Shown one piece after another: positions 7,842 through 16,262 of a DNA stretch of 34,914 nt. Position numbers and translations under genes: made by a program. How positions within the stretch are numbered: the stretch's first letter is position 1; each line of letters opens with the position of its first letter. This DNA is from Sedimentitalea nanhaiensis DSM 24252. GTDB taxonomy: Bacteria > Pseudomonadota > Alphaproteobacteria > Rhodobacterales > Rhodobacteraceae. The stretch spans positions 1 through 34,914 of the forward strand of contig NZ_AXBG01000002.1 in assembly GCF_000473225.1 (NCBI RefSeq), read 5' to 3'. Below the pieces are notes generated by a model that saw only the letters and a list, made by a program, of their open reading frames with translations, was not told the origin of the DNA and did not search any database.

Positions 7842-8318
7842 ATGCAACCAACGCCGCCCATCCCGACCGATGACGAGATCGACGCGATCCTCATGCCGCA
7901 CAAGGGGCGCGAGGGTCCGCTCTTGCCGATGCTGCACGGGTTGCAGGCTGAATACGGCCATATTCCCGCGCCCGCCATCTCGCGCATCGCGCATATCATG
8001 AACATGACCCGCGCCGAAGTGCATGGCGTGGTGTCGTTCTATCACGATTTCCGCGAAAAACCTGCGGGCCGGCATGTGGTCAAGATCTGCTGCGCCGAGG
8101 CGTGCCAGTCGGTCGGCGGCGACGTCATGGTTGAGGAGACGCTGGCCAAGCTGGGGTTGGACTGGCATGCGACCACCCCGAACGGTGCTCTGACGGTCGA
8201 GCCTGTCTATTGCCTGGGTCTTTGTGCCTGCGGGCCGGCGGCGATGGTCGATGGCAAGGTTGTCGGGCGTCTCGATGCCCCCCGGCTTGAGCGTATTCTA
8301 ACGGAGGCGGGCGCATGA
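7842..8318 (+). CDS. fdsG: NAD-dependent formate dehydrogenase gamma subunit
   Basis: A 158-residue NuoE-like thioredoxin-fold subunit that carries a [2Fe-2S] cluster and passes electrons within the cytoplasmic NAD+-reducing formate dehydrogenase. The cluster ligands are C83 and C88 (KICCAEACQS) and C124 and C128 (YCLGLCACG). The N-terminal helical region is GRE-GPLLPMLHGLQAEYGHIP, as in NuoE and FdsG. Length is normal. Start ATG 7842 is preceded by AAGGTGAG. It heads the operon fdsG-fdsB-fdsA-fdhD-fdsD and overlaps fdsB by 4 bp (ATGA), so subunits are made in coupled fashion. Confidence 0.95.
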   Translation: MQPTPPIPTDDEIDAILMPHKGREGPLLPMLHGLQAEYGHIPAPAISRIAHIMNMTRAEVHGVVSFYHDFREKPAGRHVVKICCAEACQSVGGDVMVEETLAKLGLDWHATTPNGALTVEPVYCLGLCACGPAAMVDGKVVGRLDAPRLERILTEAGA

Positions 8319-9832
8319 AGATCTATGTTCCGATGGACAGCGCCGCCAAGGCGCTGGGGGCCGACGATGTGGCGGACGCGATCCGCCGCGAGGCCGAGGC
8401 GCGTGGCCTCGATGTGACGCTGATCCGCAATGGCTCGCGCGGGATGATCTGGCTCGAGCCGCTGGTCGAGATCGACCGCGGCGATGGCCGCGAGGCATTC
8501 GGCCCAGTCAGCGTGGAGGACGTTCCTGCGCTGTTCGATGGCCGGATGGACTGCCTTGGCGCGGTCGAGGACATTCCCTTTTTCGCGCGCCAGACGCGCC
8601 TGACCTTTGCCCGCTGCGGCGTGATCGACCCGCTGGACCTGGCCGATTATGAGGCGCATGGCGGGCTGGCCGGTCTGCGCCGCGCAATCGCCATGACCGC
8701 GCCCGAGATCGTGGCCGAAGTCACGGACAGCGGCCTGCGTGGGCGCGGCGGCGCGGGCTTTCCCACCGGGATCAAGTGGAAAACGGTGATGGAGGCCGAC
8801 GCGCCGCAGAAATACATCGTCTGCAACGCCGACGAGGGCGACAGCGGCACCTTCGCCGATCGCATGATCATGGAGGGCGATCCCTTCACCCTGATCGAGG
8901 GCATGACAATCGCCGGTCTCGGGGTCGGGGCGACCCGCGGCTATGTCTACCTGCGGTCGGAATATCCCGACGCCATCACCGTGATGAACGAGGCGATCCG
9001 CATCGCCCGGGCCAAGGGCGTGCTGGGCGGCGATATCCTCGGCTCCGGCCGCGCCTTCGACATGCAGGTGCGCGTGGGCGCTGGCGCCTATGTCTGCGGC
9101 GAAGAGACGTCGCTGCTGAACTCGCTCGAAGGCAAGCGCGGCGTCGTGCGGGCCAAGCCGCCGCTGCCCGCGCTCGAAGGGTTCCTGGGGCGTCCGACGG
9201 TCGTCAACAACGTCATAAGCCTCGCCACCGTGCCGGTGGTACTGGAGAAGGGCGCGCAGCATTACGCCGATTTCGGCACCGGCCGCTCGCGCGGGACCGT
9301 TACCTTGCAGATCGCCGGCAATGTCGCGCGCGGCGGGCTCTTCGAGACGGCCTTCGGCATCACGCTGGATGAGGTCGTGAACGATCTGGCGGGCGGCACA
9401 CGCACGGGCCGTCCGGTCAAGGCGGTGCAGGTCGGCGGCCCCCTGGGCGCCTATATCCCGGTCGCCAATTTCGACGCGCCGCTCGGCTACGAGGAACTGG
9501 ACGCCAAGGGCGGGCTGCTGGGCCATGCGGGGCTGACGGTCTTCGACGACAGCGCGGACATGCTGCACATGGCGCGCTTCGCGATGGAGTTCTGCGCGGT
9601 CGAATCCTGCGGCAAATGCACCCCCTGCCGCATCGGGTCGGTCCGAGGGGTCGAGACGATCGACCGCATCGCGCGCGGCGACGCGGACGCGATCCCGCTG
9701 CTCACCGATCTGTGCGAGACGATGACCGACGGATCGCTCTGCGCGCTCGGCGGCTTTACCCCGCTTCCGGTGATGTCGGCCCTCACCCATTTCCCCGATG
9801 ACTTCGCCACCCAGAAGGAGGCAGCGGAATGA
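8315..9832 (+). CDS. fdsB: NAD-dependent formate dehydrogenase beta subunit
   Basis: A 505-residue NuoF-like subunit with an N-terminal thioredoxin-like extension (residues ~1-110), as in known FdsB proteins. It binds FMN and NAD+ and transfers electrons from the Fe-S chain to NAD+. Visible signatures: GLRGRGGAGFPTGIKW (nucleotide-binding glycine-rich loop), AYVCGEETSLLNSLEGKRG (FMN region), and ESCGKCTPCRIG with C432, C435, C438, which with a later Cys (LCALGG, ~478) bind a [4Fe-4S] cluster. Its ATG overlaps the fdsG stop and its own stop overlaps the fdsA ATG (both ATGA), typical of stoichiometric complex assembly. Confidence 0.96.
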   Translation: MKIYVPMDSAAKALGADDVADAIRREAEARGLDVTLIRNGSRGMIWLEPLVEIDRGDGREAFGPVSVEDVPALFDGRMDCLGAVEDIPFFARQTRLTFARCGVIDPLDLADYEAHGGLAGLRRAIAMTAPEIVAEVTDSGLRGRGGAGFPTGIKWKTVMEADAPQKYIVCNADEGDSGTFADRMIMEGDPFTLIEGMTIAGLGVGATRGYVYLRSEYPDAITVMNEAIRIARAKGVLGGDILGSGRAFDMQVRVGAGAYVCGEETSLLNSLEGKRGVVRAKPPLPALEGFLGRPTVVNNVISLATVPVVLEKGAQHYADFGTGRSRGTVTLQIAGNVARGGLFETAFGITLDEVVNDLAGGTRTGRPVKAVQVGGPLGAYIPVANFDAPLGYEELDAKGGLLGHAGLTVFDDSADMLHMARFAMEFCAVESCGKCTPCRIGSVRGVETIDRIARGDADAIPLLTDLCETMTDGSLCALGGFTPLPVMSALTHFPDDFATQKEAAE

Positions 9833-12765
9833 AGGATTTCATCATCCCCACATCCATGGACGACCGCGACATGGGCACCCCGGCCCGGCAGGGCGCGCCC
9901 GTCACCCTGACCATCGACGGGTTCGAAGTGACGGTGCCCGAAGGCACCTCCGTCATGCGCGCCGCCGCCGAAGCGGGCATCCAGGTGCCGAAACTCTGCG
10001 CATCCGACAACATGGAGGCGTGGGGCTCGTGTCGGCTGTGTGTGGTCGAGATCGAGGGCCGGCGCGGCACGCCCGCCTCCTGCACCACGCCGGTGGCCGA
10101 AGGCATGGCCGTGCGCACCCAAAGCTCCAAGGTCAAGAAGATCCGCAAGGGTGTGATGGAGCTCTACATCTCGGACCATCCGCTCGACTGCCTGACATGC
10201 AGCGCCAATGGCGATTGCGAATTGCAGGACATGGCCGGCGCGGTCGGCCTGCGCGACCAGCGCTACGAGAGTGGGCGCAACCATTACGACCCCTTGGGGA
10301 TCGGCACACTGGCCGCGGGCGACATCCGCGCGCGCACTCGCGATACTGCGGAGGACTTGGGCAACCCCGAATACATCCCGCAGGACCAGTCGAACCCCTA
10401 TTTCACCTATGATCCCAGCAAATGCATCGTCTGTTCGCGCTGCGTGCGCGCCTGCGAAGAGGTGCAGGGCACCTTCGCGCTGACCATCGAGGGCCGCGGG
10501 TTCGAAAGCCGCGTGTCGGCGGGTGCGGCGGGCGATGATTTCATGGCCTCCGACTGCGTCAGCTGCGGCGCCTGCGTGCAGGCCTGCCCCACCGCGTCGC
10601 TTCAGGAGAAGTCGATCATCGAACTGGGCACGCCCGAGCGTTCCGTCATCACCACCTGCGCCTATTGCGGCGTCGGCTGCTCCTTCAAGGCCGAGCTGAA
10701 CGGCGACGAGCTGGTACGCATGGTCCCCTACAAGCACGGCAAGGCCAATCGCGGCCATAGCTGCGTCAAGGGCCGCTTCGCCTATGGCTACGCCAATCAC
10801 AAGGACCGCATCCTCAGCCCGATGATCCGCGACCGCATCGACGAGCCGTGGCGCGAGGTCAACTGGGACGAGGCGCTGACATTCGCCGCGCAGCGGATGC
10901 GCGGCCTTCAGGAGCGGTATGGCAAGAAGTCCATCGGCGTCATCACCTCCAGCCGCTGCACCAACGAGGAGACCTACCTGGTGCAGAAACTGACCCGCGC
11001 GGTCTTCGGCAACAACAACACCGACACCTGCGCGCGCGTGTGCCATTCGCCTACGGGCTACGGGCTGGGCCAGACCTTCGGCACCTCCGCCGGCACGCAG
11101 GACTTCGATTCGGTCGAGGATACGGACGTCATCATCCTGATCGGAGCGAACCCGACCGACGCGCATCCTGTCTTTGCCAGCCGCATGAAAAAGCGCCTGC
11201 GCGCCGGGGCGAAGATCATCGTCATCGACCCGCGCAAGATCGACCTGGTGCGCTCGGCCCATATCGAGGCGTCGCACCACTTGCCGCTGCGCCCCGGCAC
11301 CAACGTCGCCGTCGTCTCGGCCCTCGCGCATGTGATCGTCACCGAAGGGCTGATGGACGAGGCGTTCATCCGCGAGCGCTGCGACTGGGAAGAGTTCAGC
11401 GAATACGCCGAATTCATCAGCGATCCGCGCCACAGCCCCGAGGCGACCGAGTTGCTGACCGGCGTGCCCGCTGCCGATCTGCGCGAGGCCGCGCGCCTTT
11501 TCGCCACCGGCGGCAATGGCGCGATCTATTACGGCCTCGGCGTGACCGAGCACAGCCAAGGGTCCACCACCGTGATCGGCATCGCCAACCTTGCCATGCT
11601 GACCGGCAATATCGGCCGCCGCGGTGTCGGCGTGAACCCGCTGCGCGGACAGAACAACGTGCAGGGCTCGTGCGACATGGGCAGCTTCCCGCATGAGTTG
11701 CCTGGCTATCGCCATGTCAAGAACGACGACGTGCGCGATATCTACCGGGAGGTCTGGGGCGTCGAGATCGACAACGAGCCGGGACTGCGCATCCCCAACA
11801 TGCTGGATGCCGCGGTCGAAGGCACCTTCAAGGGTCTCTACTGCCAGGGCGAGGATATCCTGCAATCCGACCCCGACACCAAACACGTCGCCGCCGGCCT
11901 CGCCGCGATGGAGTGTGTCATCGTGCATGATCTCTTCCTCAACGAGACGGCGAATTACGCGCATGTCTTCCTGCCGGGCTCGACCTTCCTGGAAAAGGAC
12001 GGCACCTTCACCAATGCCGAGCGGCGCATCAACCGCGTCCGCGAGGTGATGAAGCCGCTCAACGGCTATGCCGACTGGGAGGTGACGCAGCTTCTGGCCA
12101 ACGCTATGGGCGCGGGCTGGCACTATACCCATCCCAGCCAGATCATGGACGAGATCGCGCTGACCACCCCCAGCTTCGCCGGCGTGTCCTATGACGTGCT
12201 GGAAGAGAAGGGCTCGGTCCAGTGGCCCTGCAACGAGGCGCATCCCGAAGGCACGCCGCTGATGCATGTCGATGGCTTCATGCGTGGCAAGGGGCGGTTC
12301 ATCGTCACCGAATACGTGGCGACCGAAGAGAAATCCGGCCCGCGCTTCCCGCTCTTGCTGACCACCGGGCGGATCCTGTCGCAGTATAACGTCGGCGCGC
12401 AGACGCGGCGCACCGCCAACAGCGAATGGCATCACGAGGACCTGCTGGAGATCCACCCGCATGATGCCGAGCTGCGCGGCATCAAGGACGGGCAATGGAT
12501 CAAGCTGGCGTCCCGCTCGGGCGAGACGACGCTGCGCGCGAAGATCTCCGAGCGGATGTCGACCGGCGTGGTCTACACGACCTTCCACCACCCCGACACG
12601 CAGGCCAACGTCATCACCACCGACTATTCGGACTGGGCCACCAATTGCCCCGAATACAAGGTGACGGCAGTGCAGGTCTCGCACTCCAACGGTCCGACCG
12701 ACTGGCAGGAGGCGTATAATGCGCAGGCGGCACAATCGCGCCGCATCCTGCCAGCGGCGGAATAG
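9829..12765 (+). CDS. fdsA: NAD-dependent formate dehydrogenase alpha (catalytic) subunit, molybdenum type
   Basis: A 978-residue catalytic subunit oxidising formate to CO2 with a bis-MGD molybdenum cofactor. An N-terminal NuoG-like part has [2Fe-2S] ligands C57, C68, C71, C85; the His-Cys3 motif H117, C121, C124, C130; and two ferredoxin-type [4Fe-4S] sets (C199, C202, C205, C209 and C243, C246, C249, C253). The molybdopterin oxidoreductase domain begins with the cluster C277, C280, C284, C312. The metal ligand is a plain cysteine, C405, followed by H406 in RVCHSPTG; homologues with selenocysteine have U here, and there is no UGA. The C-terminal domain (LLTTGRILSQYN) closes the cofactor site. 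Full length, no damage seen. Confidence 0.97.
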   Translation: MKDFIIPTSMDDRDMGTPARQGAPVTLTIDGFEVTVPEGTSVMRAAAEAGIQVPKLCASDNMEAWGSCRLCVVEIEGRRGTPASCTTPVAEGMAVRTQSSKVKKIRKGVMELYISDHPLDCLTCSANGDCELQDMAGAVGLRDQRYESGRNHYDPLGIGTLAAGDIRARTRDTAEDLGNPEYIPQDQSNPYFTYDPSKCIVCSRCVRACEEVQGTFALTIEGRGFESRVSAGAAGDDFMASDCVSCGACVQACPTASLQEKSIIELGTPERSVITTCAYCGVGCSFKAELNGDELVRMVPYKHGKANRGHSCVKGRFAYGYANHKDRILSPMIRDRIDEPWREVNWDEALTFAAQRMRGLQERYGKKSIGVITSSRCTNEETYLVQKLTRAVFGNNNTDTCARVCHSPTGYGLGQTFGTSAGTQDFDSVEDTDVIILIGANPTDAHPVFASRMKKRLRAGAKIIVIDPRKIDLVRSAHIEASHHLPLRPGTNVAVVSALAHVIVTEGLMDEAFIRERCDWEEFSEYAEFISDPRHSPEATELLTGVPAADLREAARLFATGGNGAIYYGLGVTEHSQGSTTVIGIANLAMLTGNIGRRGVGVNPLRGQNNVQGSCDMGSFPHELPGYRHVKNDDVRDIYREVWGVEIDNEPGLRIPNMLDAAVEGTFKGLYCQGEDILQSDPDTKHVAAGLAAMECVIVHDLFLNETANYAHVFLPGSTFLEKDGTFTNAERRINRVREVMKPLNGYADWEVTQLLANAMGAGWHYTHPSQIMDEIALTTPSFAGVSYDVLEEKGSVQWPCNEAHPEGTPLMHVDGFMRGKGRFIVTEYVATEEKSGPRFPLLLTTGRILSQYNVGAQTRRTANSEWHHEDLLEIHPHDAELRGIKDGQWIKLASRSGETTLRAKISERMSTGVVYTTFHHPDTQANVITTDYSDWATNCPEYKVTAVQVSHSNGPTDWQEAYNAQAAQSRRILPAAE

Positions 12766-12769
12766 CGGC

Positions 12770-13594
12770 ATGAGAGCGCACCGCCTCACCCAAAGCGTGC
12801 CGGGCGTCACCGTCCGGCACGAGGGGATGCATGATATCCGGCGCAGCCTCCCCGAAGAAACGCCGACCGCGCTGGTTTTTGACGGGACCACTGCGGCCGT
12901 GATGATGGCCAGTCCAAGCGATATCGAGGATTTCGCCATGGGCTTTGCCCTGACGGAGGGGTTCATCCGCGGCCTCGAGGACGTGATGGATTTCGAGGTG
13001 GTAAGCCACGCGCATGGTATCGAAGCGCGGTTCTGGCTTGCACCCGAGCGGGCCGAGGCGGTGCATCGGCGCCGGCGCAACGTGCTGGGGCCGGTGGGCT
13101 GTGGTCTATGCGGCATCGACAGTCTCGAGCAGGCTTTGCGTCCCCTGCCGGTGCTGCCAGAGGGAGGGCTGCGCGTCAGCTGCTCCACAGCGCGCCAGGC
13201 TACCGACGCGCTGCGCGCGCATCAGCCGCTGCACGACCAGACCCGCGCGGTCCATGCCGCCGGGTTCATGAATTCTGGCGGCGTCATTGGGCTGGCGCGC
13301 GAGGATGTCGGGCGGCACAATGCGCTGGACAAGCTGATCGGCGCGATGCTGCGCGGCGGGATCAACCCCGCCACCGGTGCCATCGTGCTGACCTCGCGCG
13401 TGTCGGTCGAGATGGTGCAAAAGACTGTCATCGCCGGTTGCCCTGTGCTCCTCGCCGTGTCGGCCCCCACCGCCCATGCGCTGCGACTGGCCGAGGGCGC
13501 GCGCCTTACGCTGGCCGCCTTTGCTCGAGGCGGCAGTTTCGACATCTACGCGCACCCCGAGCGCATCCAGACAGGAGCCTGCCATGCAGCCTGA
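12770..13594 (+). CDS. fdhD: Formate dehydrogenase accessory sulfurtransferase
   Basis: A 274-residue FdhD-family protein (called FdsC in fds operons). It carries sulfur to the molybdenum cofactor before insertion into the catalytic subunit and is needed for active enzyme. The conserved cysteine pair is C111 and C114 in GCGLCGID; the C-terminal GREDVGRHNALDKLIGA and 'LTSRVSVEMVQKT' blocks are family hallmarks (here AREDVGRHNALDK). The frame opens earlier, inside fdsA, but the ATG at 12770, 4 bp past the fdsA stop, gives the normal N-terminus. It overlaps fdsD by 11 bp. Confidence 0.95.
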   Translation: MRAHRLTQSVPGVTVRHEGMHDIRRSLPEETPTALVFDGTTAAVMMASPSDIEDFAMGFALTEGFIRGLEDVMDFEVVSHAHGIEARFWLAPERAEAVHRRRRNVLGPVGCGLCGIDSLEQALRPLPVLPEGGLRVSCSTARQATDALRAHQPLHDQTRAVHAAGFMNSGGVIGLAREDVGRHNALDKLIGAMLRGGINPATGAIVLTSRVSVEMVQKTVIAGCPVLLAVSAPTAHALRLAEGARLTLAAFARGGSFDIYAHPERIQTGACHAA

Positions 13595-13802
13595 TAAACT
13601 GGTCATGATGGCCAACCAGATTGCCACCTATTTCGCCACCCAGCCCGGCACCGATCAAGCCGAACGCGTCGCGGCCCATCTCAATGACTTCTGGGAGCCG
13701 CGGATGCGCGCAAAGCTATCGCACCATTATGAGAATGGCGGGACAGGCATGTCACAACTTGCGAGAGAAGCGATGGCATTCATTCGAGTGCCTGCGGATT
13801 AA
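13584..13802 (+). CDS. fdsD: Formate dehydrogenase delta subunit
   Basis: A 72-residue protein matching FdsD: MQPDKLVMMANQIATYFATQP at the start, then HLNDFWEPRMRAKLSHHYENGG, the family's most conserved stretch. FdsD is a small helical subunit of soluble molybdenum formate dehydrogenases that supports complex stability or assembly. The ATG lies inside the end of fdhD with ACAGGAGCC upstream, so it is translated by coupling. It is the last gene of the operon and lies convergent to the ArgP-like gene, with an intergenic repeat between. Confidence 0.93.
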   Translation: MQPDKLVMMANQIATYFATQPGTDQAERVAAHLNDFWEPRMRAKLSHHYENGGTGMSQLAREAMAFIRVPAD

Positions 13803-13862
13803 ATTTGTGAGGCCGTCTGGTTCCATGCAAAGGCTATTCTAATGGAAGATGGGTTTTCATCC

Positions 13863-13967
13863 AAAACGGGTCGTTTCCGCCAGTGACAAAAACGGTTGAG
13901 TTCTGACAAGCACGCTCCTGACAGAAAACCTTGAAGGACGCGCCAACCGCTGTCCGCAGTGCGGACA
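13863..13967. repeat. Intergenic repeat copy R3 (convergent junction)
   Basis: AAACGGGTCGTTTCCGCC and GTGACAAAAACGGTTGAG (13863-13900) match the core of R1 and R4. Further on, TGTCCGCA-G-TGCGGACA (13951-13967) is a perfect 8-bp-arm palindrome that matches the tail of R2. It separates fdsD from the convergent LysR gene. No U-tract follows, so it is not an ordinary terminator. Confidence 0.65.
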
Positions 13968-13988
13968 AAAGCTGCCGTCGGTGGAGCG

Positions 13989-14897
13989 TCAAGATAGCGA
14001 GCTGAGTTCGCGCCGCGCTACCGAGAGGATAGACCGGGACAACTCATGAAGCTGGTTGGCAGCCAGTCGGTTGATCTGCCAGAACAGGTGCCGCTCCAGC
14101 AGCTTTCCGGGGAAAAGCTCGACGAGCTCACCGCGCTCGAGGTGGGGCCTTGCGAGCTGCACCGGATTGAGGGCCCACCCCATGCCGGCGAGGCTCGCCT
14201 CGAGGAAGCTCTGCGTCGATGGGAGCCAATGGGTGGGGAATGACATGTCGTGCCCGAATACCTCCCGCGCCCAGGCATTCTGGAGCCGGTCCTTCTGGTT
14301 GAAGGTGAGCGCTGGCGCGCGCTGGAACGCCTCCTCCGTGAGGCCATCCGGGAAGTATCGGGCCACGAAGTCGGGGCTCGCCGTCGCTTGGTAGCGGAGT
14401 GAACCGAGGGGCGTGACACGGCATCCTTGGACGGGGCGTTCGAGCGAGGTAACGGCAGCAAGCACTCGGCCGCGCCGGAGCCAGTCGGCGGTATGGTCCT
14501 CATCGTCTATAGCCACATTTACGAGATAGTCGCTGGCCTTGGTGAAGGACGCGATGGCTTCGAGAAACCAGGTCCCGAGGCTGTCGGCGTTGGTGGCCAC
14601 GTTGAGGGTCACCCGTTGCCCGGCATCTTCCGGCTCAGAGAGCTCGGGCAGCTGCGCCATAAGGTCCTTTTCGAGCATCCCCACGCGGTCCATGTGCCGG
14701 CAGAGCGCAAGACCCTTGTCCGTGGCGGTGCAGGGCGTCCCACGCTCTATGAGCACCGCGCCAAAACGCTCCTCGAGATGCTTGATGCGCTGCGAGACGG
14801 CCGACGGGGTCACATTGAGCGACGCGGCCGCCCGTTCGAAGCTGCCGGTCCTGACGACAGCGGCTACGGCCCGGAGCGCTGCGTAATCCACCGCCAT
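13989..14897 (-). CDS. ArgP/LysG-type LysR regulator
   Basis: A 302-residue LysR protein of the ArgP (IciA)/LysG branch: MAVDYAALRAVAAVVRTGSFERAAASLNVTPSAVSQRIKHLEERFGAVLIER, then GLALCRHMDRV. This branch senses basic amino acids (Lys, Arg) and activates the divergent lysine/arginine exporter gene. The genome layout here agrees exactly: lysE/argO starts 94 bp away on the other strand. HTH at ~18-40 and the effector domain from ~90 are intact. The start ATG at 14897 matches the normal N-terminus of the family. Confidence 0.9.
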   Translation of the reverse strand: MAVDYAALRAVAAVVRTGSFERAAASLNVTPSAVSQRIKHLEERFGAVLIERGTPCTATDKGLALCRHMDRVGMLEKDLMAQLPELSEPEDAGQRVTLNVATNADSLGTWFLEAIASFTKASDYLVNVAIDDEDHTADWLRRGRVLAAVTSLERPVQGCRVTPLGSLRYQATASPDFVARYFPDGLTEEAFQRAPALTFNQKDRLQNAWAREVFGHDMSFPTHWLPSTQSFLEASLAGMGWALNPVQLARPHLERGELVELFPGKLLERHLFWQINRLAANQLHELSRSILSVARRELSSLS

Positions 14898-14991
14898 TTA
14901 GCTTACCTTCATCCGCATCAGGGTCTTTAATTTGTCTAATCGCCTGCAACAGCATAGTCCACGGCCATTCTTTCAGAGTGGAGGCCAGCAC

Positions 14992-15603
14992 ATGGATCTC
15001 GCAGTCTTCTTTACCGGCATGATGATGAGCCTCAGTCTTATCGTGGCGATCGGTGCCCAGAACGCCTTCGTTCTGCGGCAGGGGCTGCGGGGCGAGCATG
15101 TCCTGGCAGTCTGTCTCGCTTGCGCGATCTCGGACGCGATCCTGATTACCGTGGGGGTGACCAGCTTCCGGACCGTCTCCGAATGGTTGCCCTGGCTCGA
15201 GCCCGTCATGCGCTATGGCGGCGCGGCCTTCCTGACTTGGTATGGCGTGAAGAGCCTCATGTCCGCGCTACGGTCGAAGGAGGCGTTGGCCGCAGATTCC
15301 TCGCTGCCGAAGACCGACCTCTTCCACACGCTGGTGGCCTGTCTCGCCCTCACCTGGCTGAACCCGCACGTCTATCTCGACACGGTGGTTCTTCTGGGAA
15401 CCATTTCCACCCAGTTCACCGGCAGCCAGGGGTCCTTTGCTGTCGGCGCGGTTCTCGGGTCGTTCGTTTTCTTCTTTTCCCTCGGCTACGGTGCCATAAA
15501 GCTGCGCCCGGTGTTCGAGCGGCCGACGGCCTGGCGCATCCTCGAGACGCTCATCGCGATGGTGATGTGGATCATCGCCTTCAAGCTGCTGGCCGGAACC
15601 TGA
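14992..15603 (+). CDS. LysE/ArgO-family basic amino-acid exporter
   Basis: A 203-residue inner-membrane exporter of the LysE/ArgO family with about six hydrophobic segments. Conserved parts are the N-terminal MSLSLIVAIGAQNAFVLRQGLRG, ACAISDAILITVGV, YGGAAFLTWYGVKSL and the middle ALTWLNPHVYLDTVVLLG. It exports L-lysine/L-arginine or analogues. The frame stays open back to 14932, but ATG 14992 has GGAGG upstream and gives the standard start. The ArgP-like gene opposite should activate it when basic amino acids are in excess. A second, RhtB-type exporter gene follows 11 bp later but is frameshifted. Confidence 0.92.
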   Translation: MDLAVFFTGMMMSLSLIVAIGAQNAFVLRQGLRGEHVLAVCLACAISDAILITVGVTSFRTVSEWLPWLEPVMRYGGAAFLTWYGVKSLMSALRSKEALAADSSLPKTDLFHTLVACLALTWLNPHVYLDTVVLLGTISTQFTGSQGSFAVGAVLGSFVFFFSLGYGAIKLRPVFERPTAWRILETLIAMVMWIIAFKLLAGT

Positions 15604-15614
15604 GAGGACACGCG

Positions 15615-16249
15615 ATGGACAACATCAACCACCTACTCGTCGTCTTCACCGCCTACGTGATCGCGGCCGGAAGCCCCGGTCCAAGCACCCTTCGAATCAT
15701 GGGCGTGGCGATGAATCACGGTCGGCAGGCCGGGCTGGCGCTGGCCGCGGGCGTCATCTCCGGATCGCTGTTCTGGGGGCTGTCTGCGGCCACCGGTGTG
15801 TCCGCCTTGCTCGCGCGCTACGCCGAAGCCTTGATCGTCCTGAAGATCCTCGGCGGCCTATACCTGCTCTACCTCGCGGTGCGCGCGCCCGAAGCGCGAT
15901 GACGCCCGATACCGCGATCTCATCCGGAGCCGCCCAGACCGAGACTGCTCCGTCCTCCGTGGCGCTCTATCGTCATGGATTGATCATGCATCTGGCCAAT
16001 CCGAAGGCCGTGCTGGCCTGGATCGCCCTCGTCACTCTCGGTCTCGGCGCCAAGGCATCTTGGCATGACGTGGCCACCATTCTGGTAGGCTGCGCGATCC
16101 TGAGCGTGACGATTTTCGGCGGCTACGCGCTCGTGTTCTCGACGGCACCGATGATCCGCCTCTACCGGCGCGCCCGGCGCGGGATCGAAGGCGTCCTGGC
16201 CGTCTTCTTCGGGTTTGCCGGCCTTCGCCTGCTCCTGTCACGCGTCTGA
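15615..16249 (+). pseudogene. RhtB/LysE-family transporter split by a frameshift
   Basis: The N-terminal half (15615-15902, 95 residues: MDNINHLLVVFTAYVIAAGSPGPSTLRIMGVAM, with GRQAGLALAAGVISGS and LGGLYLLYLAVRA) and the C-terminal half (15899-16249: HLANPKAVLAWIALVTLG onwards) are in different frames. Joined, they give a normal ~211-residue RhtB-type translocator. In the second frame the codons just before the apparent ATG read A-R-S-A-M-T-P-D, the expected continuation, so about one base is missing in GCGCGCGCCCG near 15885. The halves overlap as ATGA, so two chains could be made, but neither half alone has all membrane segments. Likely inactive unless the base is a sequencing error. Confidence 0.8.
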
Positions 16250-16262
16250 AGGAGATGCTCCC

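Noticed and set aside
11041-11046. Selenocysteine in FdsA
   Set aside because: The metal-ligand codon is TGC (C405 in RVCHSPTG); no in-frame TGA is present.
9487-13188. A 1233-residue open frame on the minus strand
   Set aside because: It is antisense to fdsB, fdsA and fdhD, has biased low-complexity composition typical of GC-rich shadow frames, and no recognisable domain.
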